This document shows positions 7,371-16,942 of a stretch of 64,000 nt of DNA, piece after piece. Origin of the DNA: Maridesulfovibrio zosterae DSM 11974 (lineage in GTDB: Bacteria > Desulfobacterota > Desulfovibrionia > Desulfovibrionales > Desulfovibrionaceae). How positions within the stretch are numbered: the stretch's first letter is position 1; each line of letters opens with the position of its first letter. The DNA is taken from contig NZ_KE384342.1 in NCBI RefSeq assembly GCF_000425265.1, positions 824,245 to 888,244 of the forward strand, given 5' to 3'. Both the position numbers and the translations under genes were made by a program. The notes beneath the pieces were generated by a model. It saw only the letters and a program-made list of their open reading frames with translations, was not told the origin of the DNA and made no database searches.

Positions 7371-8903
7371 TCAGTCATTTATTGTAGTATTGGCATTCAG
7401 AAAATAGAAACTGATAGGGTTCTTTTCACTGCAATTGGCAACCCCGACTCTCATAACCGTAGTCTTATTAAGAATTGCCAAAAACCCCATAGCTTCATCG
7501 TTTATTATCTGCTGCTGGATATCTACGGCAAGTTTCGCACGTCGTGCTGCTACAGGTTCCGAATAAAGCTGCTTCAGAAGATTCTTGGCTCTGGCATTGT
7601 TGTATCTGCCAGAGGTATATTTGCCGCCGCCGACTACACGTTCCATGAAGTAATATGGGTCAGCTGAAGGATTAGCTGTCATGCAGTATACGCCGATATC
7701 AAAATTCCCATTACTCATATAGGTCCCGTCCGGGTCCTCAGTAACACTCAAATTGGCCTTGATACCGACTTTTCTTAACTGTTCCTGCATAAGAAGAACT
7801 ATCTTATCAATTGAACGGGCTGCATAGTAAGCAATGTCCAGCTCAATCTCCTTGCCATCTTTGGCATAGTAACCGTTCTCATCAAGAGTATAGCCGAGTT
7901 TTTCAATAAGCCTCTTCGCCTGAGCAGGATCAAAACCGTGTTTTGTAATATTACCGTATGCTGTGCCGGTACCATAGGCTCCTACAGTTGGGCTGGCCAG
8001 ACCGGCGAGGAGGATGCACACATCACTAGTCTTAATGGACATGTTAATTGCAGCACGAAGCTCTTTAGCTGGAAGACGCTCCATGCTTAAATAGTAATAA
8101 TACAGACGGGAAGCTGGAATTGCGAAAACCTTGTACTTTTCAGGAGAGGCAGAAAATATGCTGAGATCATTGGTTGTGGGACCAATGTATGCATCAATCT
8201 CTCCATTCTGAAATGCAAGCGAAAGAGTGTCGGCATCAGCAACGTACAGCCCTTCAACTCCATCAAGATTAACCTTTCCTCCCCAGTAATTATCGTTACG
8301 CACAAGTTTGACGGATACACCTGGGTCAAATTTATCTACCTTAAATGGCCCAGTACAGACAGGATCATTATCTATATCTTTTGAAGCATCGAGGTTTATC
8401 ATCGCCATATAAACGTTACATAGCTCGTTAAGCACTGTAGGCAGAAGCTTAGGGGTGGAAATAGTAAATGTTCTCGCATCCACTACAGCTAAAGACGCTC
8501 CCCTAAGCATCTGAGATTTTTCATTTACCTTGCTTGCACGCTCTATACATTTTACTGCCATATCAGCTGTAAGCTTGCTACCGTCTGAAAATTTTACATT
8601 GTCCCGTAATTTAATAGTCCAAGTCGCTCCGTCAACTGAAGCTGATTCAGCCAGCCAGGGAACAACAGCGTAACTATCATCAATACGGAACAGGGTCTCG
8701 GAAAGCCCCAGCGTAGAAGTATACCAACCGAAAGACCCCTTCTGAGGATCAAGACTGGTGTATGTATTAGCGAATAAATCTCCAATACGAACAACTTTAG
8801 GCTGAGCAGCGGACGCGTGGACCGAAGAACAAATCAAAACTGATATCAGCAAAAAAAATACAATCAAGCACCTAGAAAAAATCGTGCTTTTTTTTGAAAG
8901 CAT
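7371..8903 (-). CDS. Solute-binding protein, family 5 (peptide/nickel type)
   Basis: 510 residues with a signal peptide (positive start, hydrophobic core, cut near residue 33). The mature part has the SBP family 5 layout: LDPQKG near the start, WTIKLRDNVKFSDGSKLTADMAV, TGPFKV, then the C-terminal lobe. There is no lipobox Cys at the expected position, so it is likely a soluble periplasmic protein. It delivers its ligand to the permeases encoded downstream. The ligand is unknown: this family covers peptides, nickel and metallophores. The preceding methyltransferase gene suggests a modified or metal-chelating ligand, which is inference only. Confidence 0.88.
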   Translation of the reverse strand: MLSKKSTIFSRCLIVFFLLISVLICSSVHASAAQPKVVRIGDLFANTYTSLDPQKGSFGWYTSTLGLSETLFRIDDSYAVVPWLAESASVDGATWTIKLRDNVKFSDGSKLTADMAVKCIERASKVNEKSQMLRGASLAVVDARTFTISTPKLLPTVLNELCNVYMAMINLDASKDIDNDPVCTGPFKVDKFDPGVSVKLVRNDNYWGGKVNLDGVEGLYVADADTLSLAFQNGEIDAYIGPTTNDLSIFSASPEKYKVFAIPASRLYYYYLSMERLPAKELRAAINMSIKTSDVCILLAGLASPTVGAYGTGTAYGNITKHGFDPAQAKRLIEKLGYTLDENGYYAKDGKEIELDIAYYAARSIDKIVLLMQEQLRKVGIKANLSVTEDPDGTYMSNGNFDIGVYCMTANPSADPYYFMERVVGGGKYTSGRYNNARAKNLLKQLYSEPVAARRAKLAVDIQQQIINDEAMGFLAILNKTTVMRVGVANCSEKNPISFYFLNANTTIND

Positions 8904-9014
8904 CGTGAAATCTCCTTAAATGAAATAGTTTAAATAGATACATGAATCGCGCAGGCGGGTAGCCCATTCTGCACGAAGATATTAAAAACTCTGTGGAAAA
9001 GTTTTAAAGAGTAA

Positions 9015-9752
9015 TTATTTGTCTGCATAAACGATGAAAAAAGAGGGACTGCCACTCATCGCAAATGCATAAGGGTTGGCTCCAAAGCACTGCCCGATAT
9101 CCCATGATGAAATTTCATTGAAACCGGCATGTTGTAACAACTTTTGCACTTCGTTTTTTTTAACCCCCTCATATAGAGGTAAATGCTTCATCATACTGGC
9201 ATAATGGAGAAAAAAACGTAATGAGATTCTACTATTTATTTGAAATACACTCCTTAGCAGGTTTACTGGTATTTGATAAAACCGTCTCCATGTCTGGTTT
9301 TGCCAGAAACCATCTGAAACAATAATGCGCCCCCCAGGCTTTAAAACTCGGTGCCACTCTTTTAGTGCAAGATCAGGATTGGGCAATGTCCATATAAGAT
9401 TTCTGGATACAACAATGTCAAAGCTGTTATCGGAAAAACCCAGATGTTCCGCATCACCGGTGCGAAAATCTATAGAAAGTTCCATCTCTTCCGCCCTTTT
9501 CCGGGCGTTATTAACCATTTCCGGGGAAATATCTAACCCCGTCACGTTAAAACCTGCTCCGGCCAGATAAAAAGCTAGTTGTCCGGGTCCTGTACCTATA
9601 TCCAATGCATCTTGATTTTGACCGGACTTTGCCAAAGTTTTTATTGTCTTATCCCAGGCCTTTTCCGTTTCGGGGGATTTCTCAATATCCAAAGCATAAC
9701 TTGAACTTCGCCAATTCCAGTATTTTTCTATTCGTGTCTTCAAACTATCCAT
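9015..9752 (-). CDS. Class I SAM-dependent methyltransferase
   Basis: 245 residues. The Rossmann-fold motifs are clear: motif I ALDIGTGPGQLAFYLA (about residue 45), DISPEMVNNAR with the ribose-binding acid, FRTGDAEHLGFSDNSFD, and LKPGGRIIVSDG. It belongs to the Methyltransf_11/25 type acting on small molecules. It is the first gene of the operon, 111 bp before the binding-protein gene. A methyltransferase leading a peptide/nickel-type importer operon suggests it modifies a ligand or intermediate of that system. The substrate is not predictable from sequence. Confidence 0.85.
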   Translation of the reverse strand: MDSLKTRIEKYWNWRSSSYALDIEKSPETEKAWDKTIKTLAKSGQNQDALDIGTGPGQLAFYLAGAGFNVTGLDISPEMVNNARKRAEEMELSIDFRTGDAEHLGFSDNSFDIVVSRNLIWTLPNPDLALKEWHRVLKPGGRIIVSDGFWQNQTWRRFYQIPVNLLRSVFQINSRISLRFFLHYASMMKHLPLYEGVKKNEVQKLLQHAGFNEISSWDIGQCFGANPYAFAMSGSPSFFIVYADK

Positions 9753-10293
9753 TTAAAATTAATCCTTTAAAACTTTAAGTTTCAGTATAAGAGGAATAAA
9801 AAAAATAATATTTTGCTATTTCTTAACAAGTTAAGACAAATTTAATAACACAAAACACATATATACACATAAAAAGAAGCTATAAATCACACCAACAAAA
9901 ATACTATAAACTAATAATTATACAAAATTATAATTCATGCTACCAGATTTATTATTTGACCACAAGTGTCATTATCTCAATGGATTTCACCTCAATATGA
10001 GCAGAACTTCCACCATTCTACCTATAAGATGTCGTTAAAAAAGAAAAAAGACTCACGATCTCAATCGTAAATCCTTGTGTCTTGATGAAGAGATGATGCT
10101 GTCAGTGCAATGGCTAATACGCGAAAGTAAAACAGCCAATTTACAGGATTTGTACGGATTTAAAATATTTGTTAAAATATAAGTAAATAACGATATTTAA
10201 CCCCCAATTTAGATTTTGTGCTTTGTTAGGGCATCCAATAATTTTTTATTTTTTGCTTGAGTCTCCATATGGGGGAGACAGTAAGGTGGACCC
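9753..10293. other. AT-rich divergent intergenic region
   Basis: 541 bp between the methyltransferase operon (leftward) and the MerR gene (rightward). No gene, RNA or riboswitch was recognised. It must hold both promoters. The only clear structure is the inverted repeat just before the MerR ribosome site. Confidence 0.6.
10261..10279. promoter_or_regulatory. Inverted repeat upstream of the MerR gene, possible operator
   Basis: GTCTCC at 10261-10266 and GGAGAC at 10274-10279 form a short dyad 15 bp before the start codon of the MerR-family regulator. MerR proteins bind dyads in their own promoters, so self-regulation is plausible. No matching -35/-10 pair could be fixed. Confidence 0.35.
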
Positions 10294-11097
10294 ATGTACA
10301 AAATTGGCGAGTTCTCAAAAATTACATGTCTGTCTGTTAAGACACTTCGGCTTTACCACGAAAAGGAACTGATGGTTCCGAGTTATATCGACCCGGATAC
10401 TTCGTACCGCTATTATTCCAAAGCTGATGTCGAAACGGCACGGACAATCGTGCTTTTAAGGACTATGCGGTTTTCACTTTCCGAAATTCAGCATATTCTT
10501 AGGAGTTGCTCAGGTGATACAGATTTAGTGGATATTCTGAAGCAGCGACAAAAAGAAATAGAGATGGAAGTCGGCAAGTTAAAAAGAATATCCGCATCAA
10601 TTGGGACCATTCTTAAAAGAGAAAAAAAGGCATTTGAAATGAAAGAGTTTGAAATAGGCACAGTGTCAGAAAAATACATTGAGCCGATCCTTGTCATTAC
10701 CCTACGGTGGAAAGGATCCTATGGAGACACAGGTAAGGCTTTCGGAAAATTATACCGTAAGGCAGGACGATATTCCACTGACCATGCAATGAATCTGTAT
10801 CACAATGCGGAATACCATGAGATCGCAGATATTGAATCCTGTGTGCCGCTCAAACGTGCGATAGATGGAGGAGACTTCGAAGTGAAACATCTTCCTGAAA
10901 CCAGATGTCTTTCGATTATTCACAAAGGACCATATGATAAAATCGGGAATTCTTACAAAGCGTTATTTGACTATGCTAATGAACAAAAACTAGCCCCGGT
11001 CACTCCTTTTCGCGAACACTATATCAAGGGTCCCGGCATGATAATGACTGGCAACCCTGAAAATTATATCACTGAAATACAAATGCCAATTGAATAG
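10294..11097 (+). CDS. MerR-family regulator with GyrI-like ligand domain
   Basis: 267 residues. The N-terminal winged helix is typical (YKIGEFSKITCLSVKTLRLYHEKELMVP, then SYRYYSKADV), followed by a coiled-coil linker (about 75-120). The C-terminal half has the GyrI/BmrR effector-binding signature (LPETRCLSIIHKGPYDKIGNSYKALFDYA). Such proteins sense amphipathic or drug-like molecules and activate efflux or detoxification genes. AAGGTGG precedes the ATG. It is divergent from the methyltransferase/ABC operon, which could be its target, though this is unproven. Confidence 0.9.
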   Translation: MYKIGEFSKITCLSVKTLRLYHEKELMVPSYIDPDTSYRYYSKADVETARTIVLLRTMRFSLSEIQHILRSCSGDTDLVDILKQRQKEIEMEVGKLKRISASIGTILKREKKAFEMKEFEIGTVSEKYIEPILVITLRWKGSYGDTGKAFGKLYRKAGRYSTDHAMNLYHNAEYHEIADIESCVPLKRAIDGGDFEVKHLPETRCLSIIHKGPYDKIGNSYKALFDYANEQKLAPVTPFREHYIKGPGMIMTGNPENYITEIQMPIE

Positions 11098-11247
11098 TCT
11101 GGTTAAGTGCAGGGCGTACATCGCACCGCGGGATTACAATTTCAAATATGAAACAAGAGTTAACCTACAAGGGTTAGCCTATTTAATTTTATCTATTTTA
11201 AATTTCACAAGAATAAGAATGGCAAGCATCGAGCGAAATGATCACTC

Positions 11248-11290
11248 AGCTCTTGCAGACATGTAAAAGTCTGCAAGAGCTTTTTTTATT
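11248..11290 (+). terminator. Terminator between convergent genes
   Basis: A 13-bp perfect stem (AGCTCTTGCAGAC at 11248-11260 with GTCTGCAAGAGCT at 11269-11281) followed by T residues. It ends the MerR transcript and may also serve the opposing gene, whose stop codon is at 11291. Confidence 0.9.
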
Positions 11291-11836
11291 TTATCTTTTC
11301 ATCATTTCGAGAATGAGTCCGGTTCTATCCTGAGTCTGACGAAATTTAACTGCACTAAACTGTATAAAAAGAGAAGCAAGCTTAGTGCCCTCAAGTTTAA
11401 GATCAGAAACATTGCCGTTATCCATTGCTTCCTTGTCACTCCAGATTTCGCCGCGATATGGTTTGCCATCAACACTATCGTCATAATTTACGCCGTCAGT
11501 ATTAAACTGTTTAGCCAACTCAGCACGAATAGCCTGATAGTCTTCCTGTGTGCCGTTTGGGAGATAAAGTTCACAAAATGATTTTCTGAATTTTTTACCC
11601 GTTGTCACAATTAATGTCTGTCCATCAGCTTTTTTCTCAAAGACTTTTTCACCAAACGGATTCTGAGGCTTTGCAGAGCTTTCAGTAAATCCCAATTCAA
11701 CGACAGCTGCATCGCCGGAATTAAGTGAAGCATCGCAAACTGCTGCAGCCTGTTTAAGGATAGATGATGCTGCGAAAACAGGTGTTGCAACAGCAACCAA
11801 AGCTAGAAGTAAAGTAAAAATTATAGTTTTTTTCAT
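11291..11836 (-). CDS. Secreted protein of unknown function
   Basis: 181 residues from MKKTIIFTLLLALV (ATG at 11836, with GGAG 8 nt before it; the longer frame starts in unlikely sequence). A classic signal peptide is cut after VFA (about residue 22). The mature protein is small and acidic, with two Cys residues (in AVCDAS and KSFCELYLP) that could form a disulfide in the periplasm. I do not recognise a domain. It has its own unit: a convergent terminator lies downstream and an AT-rich gap upstream. Confidence 0.75.
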   Translation of the reverse strand: MKKTIIFTLLLALVAVATPVFAASSILKQAAAVCDASLNSGDAAVVELGFTESSAKPQNPFGEKVFEKKADGQTLIVTTGKKFRKSFCELYLPNGTQEDYQAIRAELAKQFNTDGVNYDDSVDGKPYRGEIWSDKEAMDNGNVSDLKLEGTKLASLFIQFSAVKFRQTQDRTGLILEMMKR

Positions 11837-12057
11837 TAGTTTCTCCAAAATTAAGTTGTTTGGTGTTAGAGGGGTCATCTTATAAATGAAGATGAATTTA
11901 AATTACATTAAATTATGACAAAAATAAGTACAGCGATATCGCATAAATAATCGACAAGTCATTATTGAAAGTATGAGAAAAAATCAAGACCATTTAAAAT
12001 AAATTTGGCTAAAATATAATCCATTTCTAATAAAAATTAGCTCAGACTACAGACTTA

Positions 12058-13284
12058 TTAATCGCGACTACTACACTTAAGCGCACTAAGAATCACAGAT
12101 TCATGCATTGGCAGAAGCTTACTAAGATCATACTTTTCTAAAACTGTCCTACGTGCATTTTCACGAATTTTACTAAATGATTTTTGCTTGCTCAAAGCCT
12201 CAATTACGACCTTAGACAGCTGCTTACTATCCCAGAAATTAAAAAGAAAACCATTTTCACCATGTTTAATAACTTCACGGACAGGAGCTGTGTCAGACCC
12301 GACAAGCAAACATCCGCAGCTCATTGCTTCAAGCATAGACCAGGACAGAACAAATGGCGCCGTCAAATAGACATGCACAGAAGATGCTCTCAATAACTTC
12401 CGGTATTCATCATATGGTCTGAAACCTATAAAATGAACTCGTGACCTATCTACTGGCACATCTTCAAGCATCAATTCTTTATAAGTTTTCCCGTCCGTGC
12501 GTTTCTCACCATATTTTGTGCAGTCTTCCCCCATTAGAACAATATGGCAATTTTTACGCTTATTAAGTATTTCCGGTAGACTTCTAAAAAACTGCGGAAA
12601 TCCTCTGTATGGCTCTAATCCTCTAGCAACATAAGTCACTATTTCAGAAGCATTAGAGAGATCAATACCTGAAATTACTAACTTCTCAGAACTTTTAGCC
12701 GGTGAAAAATAGTCTGTATTTATACCGTCATGCAATACATTGATTTTATGCTTAAATTCAACAGGATATGTCGAGCGCTGCCATTGCGTCGGAGTAATGC
12801 CTGCGTTGCAGTCTGAAAGAGCGTTGAGTTGACACAAATTACGAATACGGTTTTGTGCAAAATGCGAAGGAGGACGCTCATTAGCGTCACGCCAAAAAGA
12901 ATAATCTGCTCCTTTAGTGTAATACCATTCAAAAAAACAAACATATGGAATATCGGGAAATACATCCTTTACAAACAAACTGCTCCCCCATCCAGGATGA
13001 TCATAAATAATATCCGGTTTGAACCCTTTTTTCTTTAACTCTAGAAGAGCATTTGCATAGGCCTCACTCCTCCACAGTTGCATATTGAATTCCTGCAAGG
13101 ATGCACTTTCAACAGTTTTTGGAGGGGCAGCCTTGACCATATAATGCTTTACACCAGTTATTTTTATATCACTACGAGTATGCTCTGAAATAAACACAAC
13201 AGAGTTATCTTTTGATGATGCAAAATATTGAGCAATATGCCTGAACTGGGCCGGAAAATTATGATGAAAAAAGAGAATATTCAT
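12058..13284 (-). CDS. Glycosyltransferase family 4, in the type I secretion operon
   Basis: 408 residues. GT-B fold features: MNILFFHHNFPAQFRHIA at the N-terminus, a VARGLEPYRGF segment starting the C-terminal domain, and PFVLSWSMLEAMSCGCLLVGSD matching the GT4 E-x7-E type donor-binding region. It transfers sugar from a nucleotide donor; the acceptor is unknown. It lies 5 bp after the HlyD-type gene, so it is the third gene of the exporter operon. That position suggests the secreted RTX proteins or another cell-surface molecule may be glycosylated. Confidence 0.88.
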   Translation of the reverse strand: MNILFFHHNFPAQFRHIAQYFASSKDNSVVFISEHTRSDIKITGVKHYMVKAAPPKTVESASLQEFNMQLWRSEAYANALLELKKKGFKPDIIYDHPGWGSSLFVKDVFPDIPYVCFFEWYYTKGADYSFWRDANERPPSHFAQNRIRNLCQLNALSDCNAGITPTQWQRSTYPVEFKHKINVLHDGINTDYFSPAKSSEKLVISGIDLSNASEIVTYVARGLEPYRGFPQFFRSLPEILNKRKNCHIVLMGEDCTKYGEKRTDGKTYKELMLEDVPVDRSRVHFIGFRPYDEYRKLLRASSVHVYLTAPFVLSWSMLEAMSCGCLLVGSDTAPVREVIKHGENGFLFNFWDSKQLSKVVIEALSKQKSFSKIRENARRTVLEKYDLSKLLPMHESVILSALKCSSRD

Positions 13285-13289
13285 ATGAT

Positions 13290-14705
13290 CTACCTTTCCC
13301 GAAGGCTTTCTGCCTTATACTTCATAAGTGGAGACAGAAAATATGAAATAAGCCTGCGCTTACGAAGAGTAACCTCTGCAGAAGCTCTCATTCCCGGACT
13401 TAGTTTAACCTTTTGACCGTTTACCAGAATATAACTCTGCAGCAGTTTAACCCGGCATAGAAAAGTTAAATTTCCATCCTTATCCTGAACAGCATCTTTT
13501 GAAACGGATAGTACTTCACCTGGAATAGCCCCGTATTCTGTATAAGGAAAAGCCTCCAGCTTAACTTCAGCATTCTGCCCTTCTTTCACAAATCCGATAT
13601 CTCTATTTAAGATACTGGCTTCGACCTCAAGGACATCTGAATCTGGAGTCACGACCATAAGTGGTTGAGCTTCTTTAACAACCCCTCCTATAGTATGAAC
13701 CGAAAGCTGTTGAACCTCTCCTGTCACAGGGGCAGTTAAATGCCTGAGATTCTGCCGCCTTTGTGCTTTTGCCAGACGCTGAAGAATAGTTTCAATAGAA
13801 TCCTGATTGTCAGCTTTTTTATGGAGTGTATCTCGCCGAAACTCTGACAGAATCTGATTTTTATCATTCTTAAGTTTCTCAATTGTTGACAGACATTCCA
13901 ATTCTTCCTGTCTGGTAGATTCAAGATCCTGCTCTGCAGAGATCCTCTTTTGTTCCTGAAAAAGCCAATCATGCTCTGAAGCGGATTGTTCTTTATAAAG
14001 CTGCTTCATTGCTTCAGTCCGCTTTGTAATAATTTCTAGAACAGACTGTTCCTTTTGTATCTGATGCCTAATATTCACCCGATGGGCCTTATTGGCATTT
14101 ATTTCACTGTTTATGACAGAGAGCTTGTCTATAATTGATCTTAGTTCATACTCAAAACGGTTGCGATAAAGTTTCTTTAAATTTTCGTTAACCCCTTCAG
14201 AAAAAACTAATTCTTCCTGAATTTCTCCACTGTTAGTCCAGCGCTGCAATGCATTTAAAAGAATACTTTCGCAGCGGGCACGGGTTAGTTTCTGATGAAG
14301 CTCAGTAAGGTCGGCTTCGTTAAGAGTTGAATCCAGTAGAATTAAAAGATCTCCTTTATTCACATGCTGCCCTTCCTTGACAGCAATTTCTTTAATAACG
14401 CCAATCTCTGAGGCCTGAATGACTTTAGCCTTACCACTTGAAATTATTTTTCCTGCAGCAGTTGCCACAACATCAATCTTGCTTAAACTTGACCATACAA
14501 TAGTAACGACAACAAAAAGAATAATGGTCTTCATAATCATTCTGCCAGTAGGAGAAGGAGGTGTTTCTACGACCTCTAAAGCTCCCGGCAGAAAATCTGT
14601 ATCCCGGCGGGGCGAAGTTTCAACAACTCGATTAGCCCATTTTTCAATTTTACAATAAGCCCTCAACGGTAGGTGTAAGAGTTTTCCTTTATGCAGCCTG
14701 TTCAT
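13290..14705 (-). CDS. HlyD-type membrane fusion protein of type I secretion
   Basis: 471 residues. A cytoplasmic N-terminus of about 55 residues is followed by one membrane helix (IMKTIILFVVVTIVWSSL) and a biotinyl-lipoyl-like domain (GVIKEIAVKEGQHVNKGDLL). Long coiled coils run from about 120 to 310, and a C-terminal barrel ends in KLSPGMRASAEVTLRKRRL, the usual HlyD ending. It bridges the inner-membrane ABC exporter to an outer-membrane TolC-like channel, which is not encoded in this window. Its start overlaps the end of the ABC exporter gene by 17 bp. Confidence 0.92.
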   Translation of the reverse strand: MNRLHKGKLLHLPLRAYCKIEKWANRVVETSPRRDTDFLPGALEVVETPPSPTGRMIMKTIILFVVVTIVWSSLSKIDVVATAAGKIISSGKAKVIQASEIGVIKEIAVKEGQHVNKGDLLILLDSTLNEADLTELHQKLTRARCESILLNALQRWTNSGEIQEELVFSEGVNENLKKLYRNRFEYELRSIIDKLSVINSEINANKAHRVNIRHQIQKEQSVLEIITKRTEAMKQLYKEQSASEHDWLFQEQKRISAEQDLESTRQEELECLSTIEKLKNDKNQILSEFRRDTLHKKADNQDSIETILQRLAKAQRRQNLRHLTAPVTGEVQQLSVHTIGGVVKEAQPLMVVTPDSDVLEVEASILNRDIGFVKEGQNAEVKLEAFPYTEYGAIPGEVLSVSKDAVQDKDGNLTFLCRVKLLQSYILVNGQKVKLSPGMRASAEVTLRKRRLISYFLSPLMKYKAESLRER

Positions 14706-16845
14706 CTTCCGCTCCTACATCTCTATTTTGATAATCCCACAGTTTCTTATAATACCCGCTCATAGCAAGTAGGTCCTTATGCGTCCCCTGCTCTACAATA
14801 TGCCCCTTATCCATAACAATAATTCTATCGCAAAGTCGGATTGTAGATAGACGATGAGCAATTATGACAACTGTTCTATTTCTACAAATTGCCTTCATGT
14901 TATTCTGAATAATATGCTCAGATTCGTAATCAAGTGCGCTGGTTGCTTCGTCAAGAATCAAAATTCTTGGATTAGTCATCAAAGCCCTTGCAATGGCTAT
15001 CCGCTGACGCTGTCCACCTGAAAGAGTTGATCCCTGCTCACCAACCATTGTGGAATAGCCTTCTGCCAGTTCAAGGATAAAATCATGAGCTCCAGCTAAA
15101 TGAGCGGCATGGATAATACGATTCATATCTGTACCGGGATCTGACAATGCAATATTATCTCTTATAGTACGATTGAAAAGTTTACTTTCCTGCAGAACAA
15201 CTCCCACTTGACGCCTAAGCCATGAGACATCCACTAAATTCAGATCAACTCCATCCACAAGCACTCTTCCTTTTTCAGGAGGATAAAATCTCTGAAGCAG
15301 ACTTGTAAGTGTACTTTTTCCAGAACCAGAACGCCCGACAATACCGATGGACTCACCCCGGGCAACACTGAGATTAATATTCTCCAGAATAAATGGTCCA
15401 TCTGGACGATACCTAAAACTTACATTCTCAAAAGTGATATCACCTTGAATCGCAGGCGGATTACTATTTGCAGAAGCTCTTGCTTCAACGGGGCTGTTCA
15501 ATATATCCCCTAACCTTTCAAGCGAAACACCTGCCTGCTGCAAGTCCTGCCAGACTTTTGCAAGACGCAGAATCGGCCCACTGACACGCTGGGCAAACAT
15601 ATTAAACGCAACCAGCTGCCCTATAGTCAGATCACCTGAAATAACAGCTCGCGCACCAAACCAAAGAACCATCACAGTAGTAAGTTTATTTAAAAACTGA
15701 GTTGTCTGTACTGCAAAATTTCCAAGATTATCAGATCTGAATGCAGAACGGACATATGCTGAAATAGTATCTTCCCACCGTCTTTGAAAATGTGGTTCAA
15801 CTGCCATAGCTTTAACAGTATGGATATCTGAAACTGTCTCGACTAAAAAAGCCTGATTTTCAGCTCCACGTTGAAACTTATCCTCAAGGAATTTACGTAG
15901 AATAGGTGTGATGCAAAATGACAGAATTATGTAGAATGGGATAACGCCTGCTACAGCTCCTGTAAGCATGGGAGAATAGCAAAACATCGCTATGAAAAAG
16001 ACCACAGTGAAGCATAAATCCACAACCAATGTCATGGTAGAACCGGTCAGGAATCTACGTAAATTTTCTAGCTCCCTGACTCTGGCTATGGAATCACCGA
16101 CCCTGCGGGCATTAAAGTATGCGATCGGCAGCTTTACCATGTGGTTAAAAAGTTTTGCGCCAAGCATCACATCAACCCGGTACGCAGTATGAGAAAACAA
16201 CCAGGTCCTAAGCCCGCCAAGTATTACTTCAAAAACAGAGACAACAAGTAACCCTAAGGCGAGAACATCCAGTGTAGTCAGTCCCTTATGAACCAAAACT
16301 TTATCAACAATAACCTGAAAGAATAAAGGTGTTACCAGTGCGAAAATCTGAAGAAAAAAAGATGCAAGAAGCACTTCACCGAATAATTTTTTATATTTCA
16401 ATATCGAGGGGATAAACCAGCTGATATTAAACTTCCTTAAACTTTCAGGCAGAATACTTTGCTGGGCGATAAGGATAATCTTGCCACCCCATATCTCCTC
16501 CAACTCTTCATAAGTTATAAGTTCCGCACCTGATTTTTCTGGATCTCTGATGAGAATCTTTTTGTCATTGAGTCGTCCTAAAACTCTCCACTTATCATCC
16601 TTGCCTAAAAACATAGCGGGTGTAGGGAGTCCTGAAAGCTCATCAAGACTTTTATTCACCGCTTTAGATTTAAGCTTAAGAGATTTGGCCGCGCGAAGAA
16701 TCTCAATAGTATCCATACACTTACCACGTGAAGGATGTTCATGTCGGACAGCTTCAACGGAAATAGGGATATTATGAAACCGTGCAATGAAGACAAGGCA
16801 TTCAACCCCTGAATCAAAATCAACCTTTTCAGTCGTATTTTCCAT
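14689..16845 (-). CDS. Type I secretion ABC exporter with inactive peptidase-like domain
   Basis: 718 residues. The N-terminal 130 residues form a C39-like domain in which the catalytic Cys position is Ser (DSGVECL), while HN and the later Asp region remain. This is the non-cleaving CLD seen in HlyB-type exporters of RTX proteins. A six-helix membrane domain follows (about 150-420), then an ATPase domain with GRSGSGKST, LSGGQRQR and LDEATSALD. It should export proteins with uncleaved C-terminal signals, matching the RTX genes upstream in the same direction. It is separated from them by a terminator. Confidence 0.93.
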   Translation of the reverse strand: MENTTEKVDFDSGVECLVFIARFHNIPISVEAVRHEHPSRGKCMDTIEILRAAKSLKLKSKAVNKSLDELSGLPTPAMFLGKDDKWRVLGRLNDKKILIRDPEKSGAELITYEELEEIWGGKIILIAQQSILPESLRKFNISWFIPSILKYKKLFGEVLLASFFLQIFALVTPLFFQVIVDKVLVHKGLTTLDVLALGLLVVSVFEVILGGLRTWLFSHTAYRVDVMLGAKLFNHMVKLPIAYFNARRVGDSIARVRELENLRRFLTGSTMTLVVDLCFTVVFFIAMFCYSPMLTGAVAGVIPFYIILSFCITPILRKFLEDKFQRGAENQAFLVETVSDIHTVKAMAVEPHFQRRWEDTISAYVRSAFRSDNLGNFAVQTTQFLNKLTTVMVLWFGARAVISGDLTIGQLVAFNMFAQRVSGPILRLAKVWQDLQQAGVSLERLGDILNSPVEARASANSNPPAIQGDITFENVSFRYRPDGPFILENINLSVARGESIGIVGRSGSGKSTLTSLLQRFYPPEKGRVLVDGVDLNLVDVSWLRRQVGVVLQESKLFNRTIRDNIALSDPGTDMNRIIHAAHLAGAHDFILELAEGYSTMVGEQGSTLSGGQRQRIAIARALMTNPRILILDEATSALDYESEHIIQNNMKAICRNRTVVIIAHRLSTIRLCDRIIVMDKGHIVEQGTHKDLLAMSGYYKKLWDYQNRDVGAEDEQAA

Positions 16846-16897
16846 TAGCTTCGCATCACTTTGTGAGAAATTATAGAATAAGGTATAATATACAATC

Positions 16898-16929
16898 CAA
16901 AAAAGGTCCGAAGGATTAACCTTCGGACC
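16898..16929 (-). terminator. Terminator between the 678-aa RTX gene and the exporter genes
   Basis: A perfect 10-bp stem, GGTCCGAAGG (16905-16914) with CCTTCGGACC (16920-16929), with seven T following on the minus strand. It lies right after the RTX stop codon, so exporter genes are reached only by read-through or from their own promoter. Confidence 0.9.
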
Positions 16930-16942
16930 TAATACTTACAGC

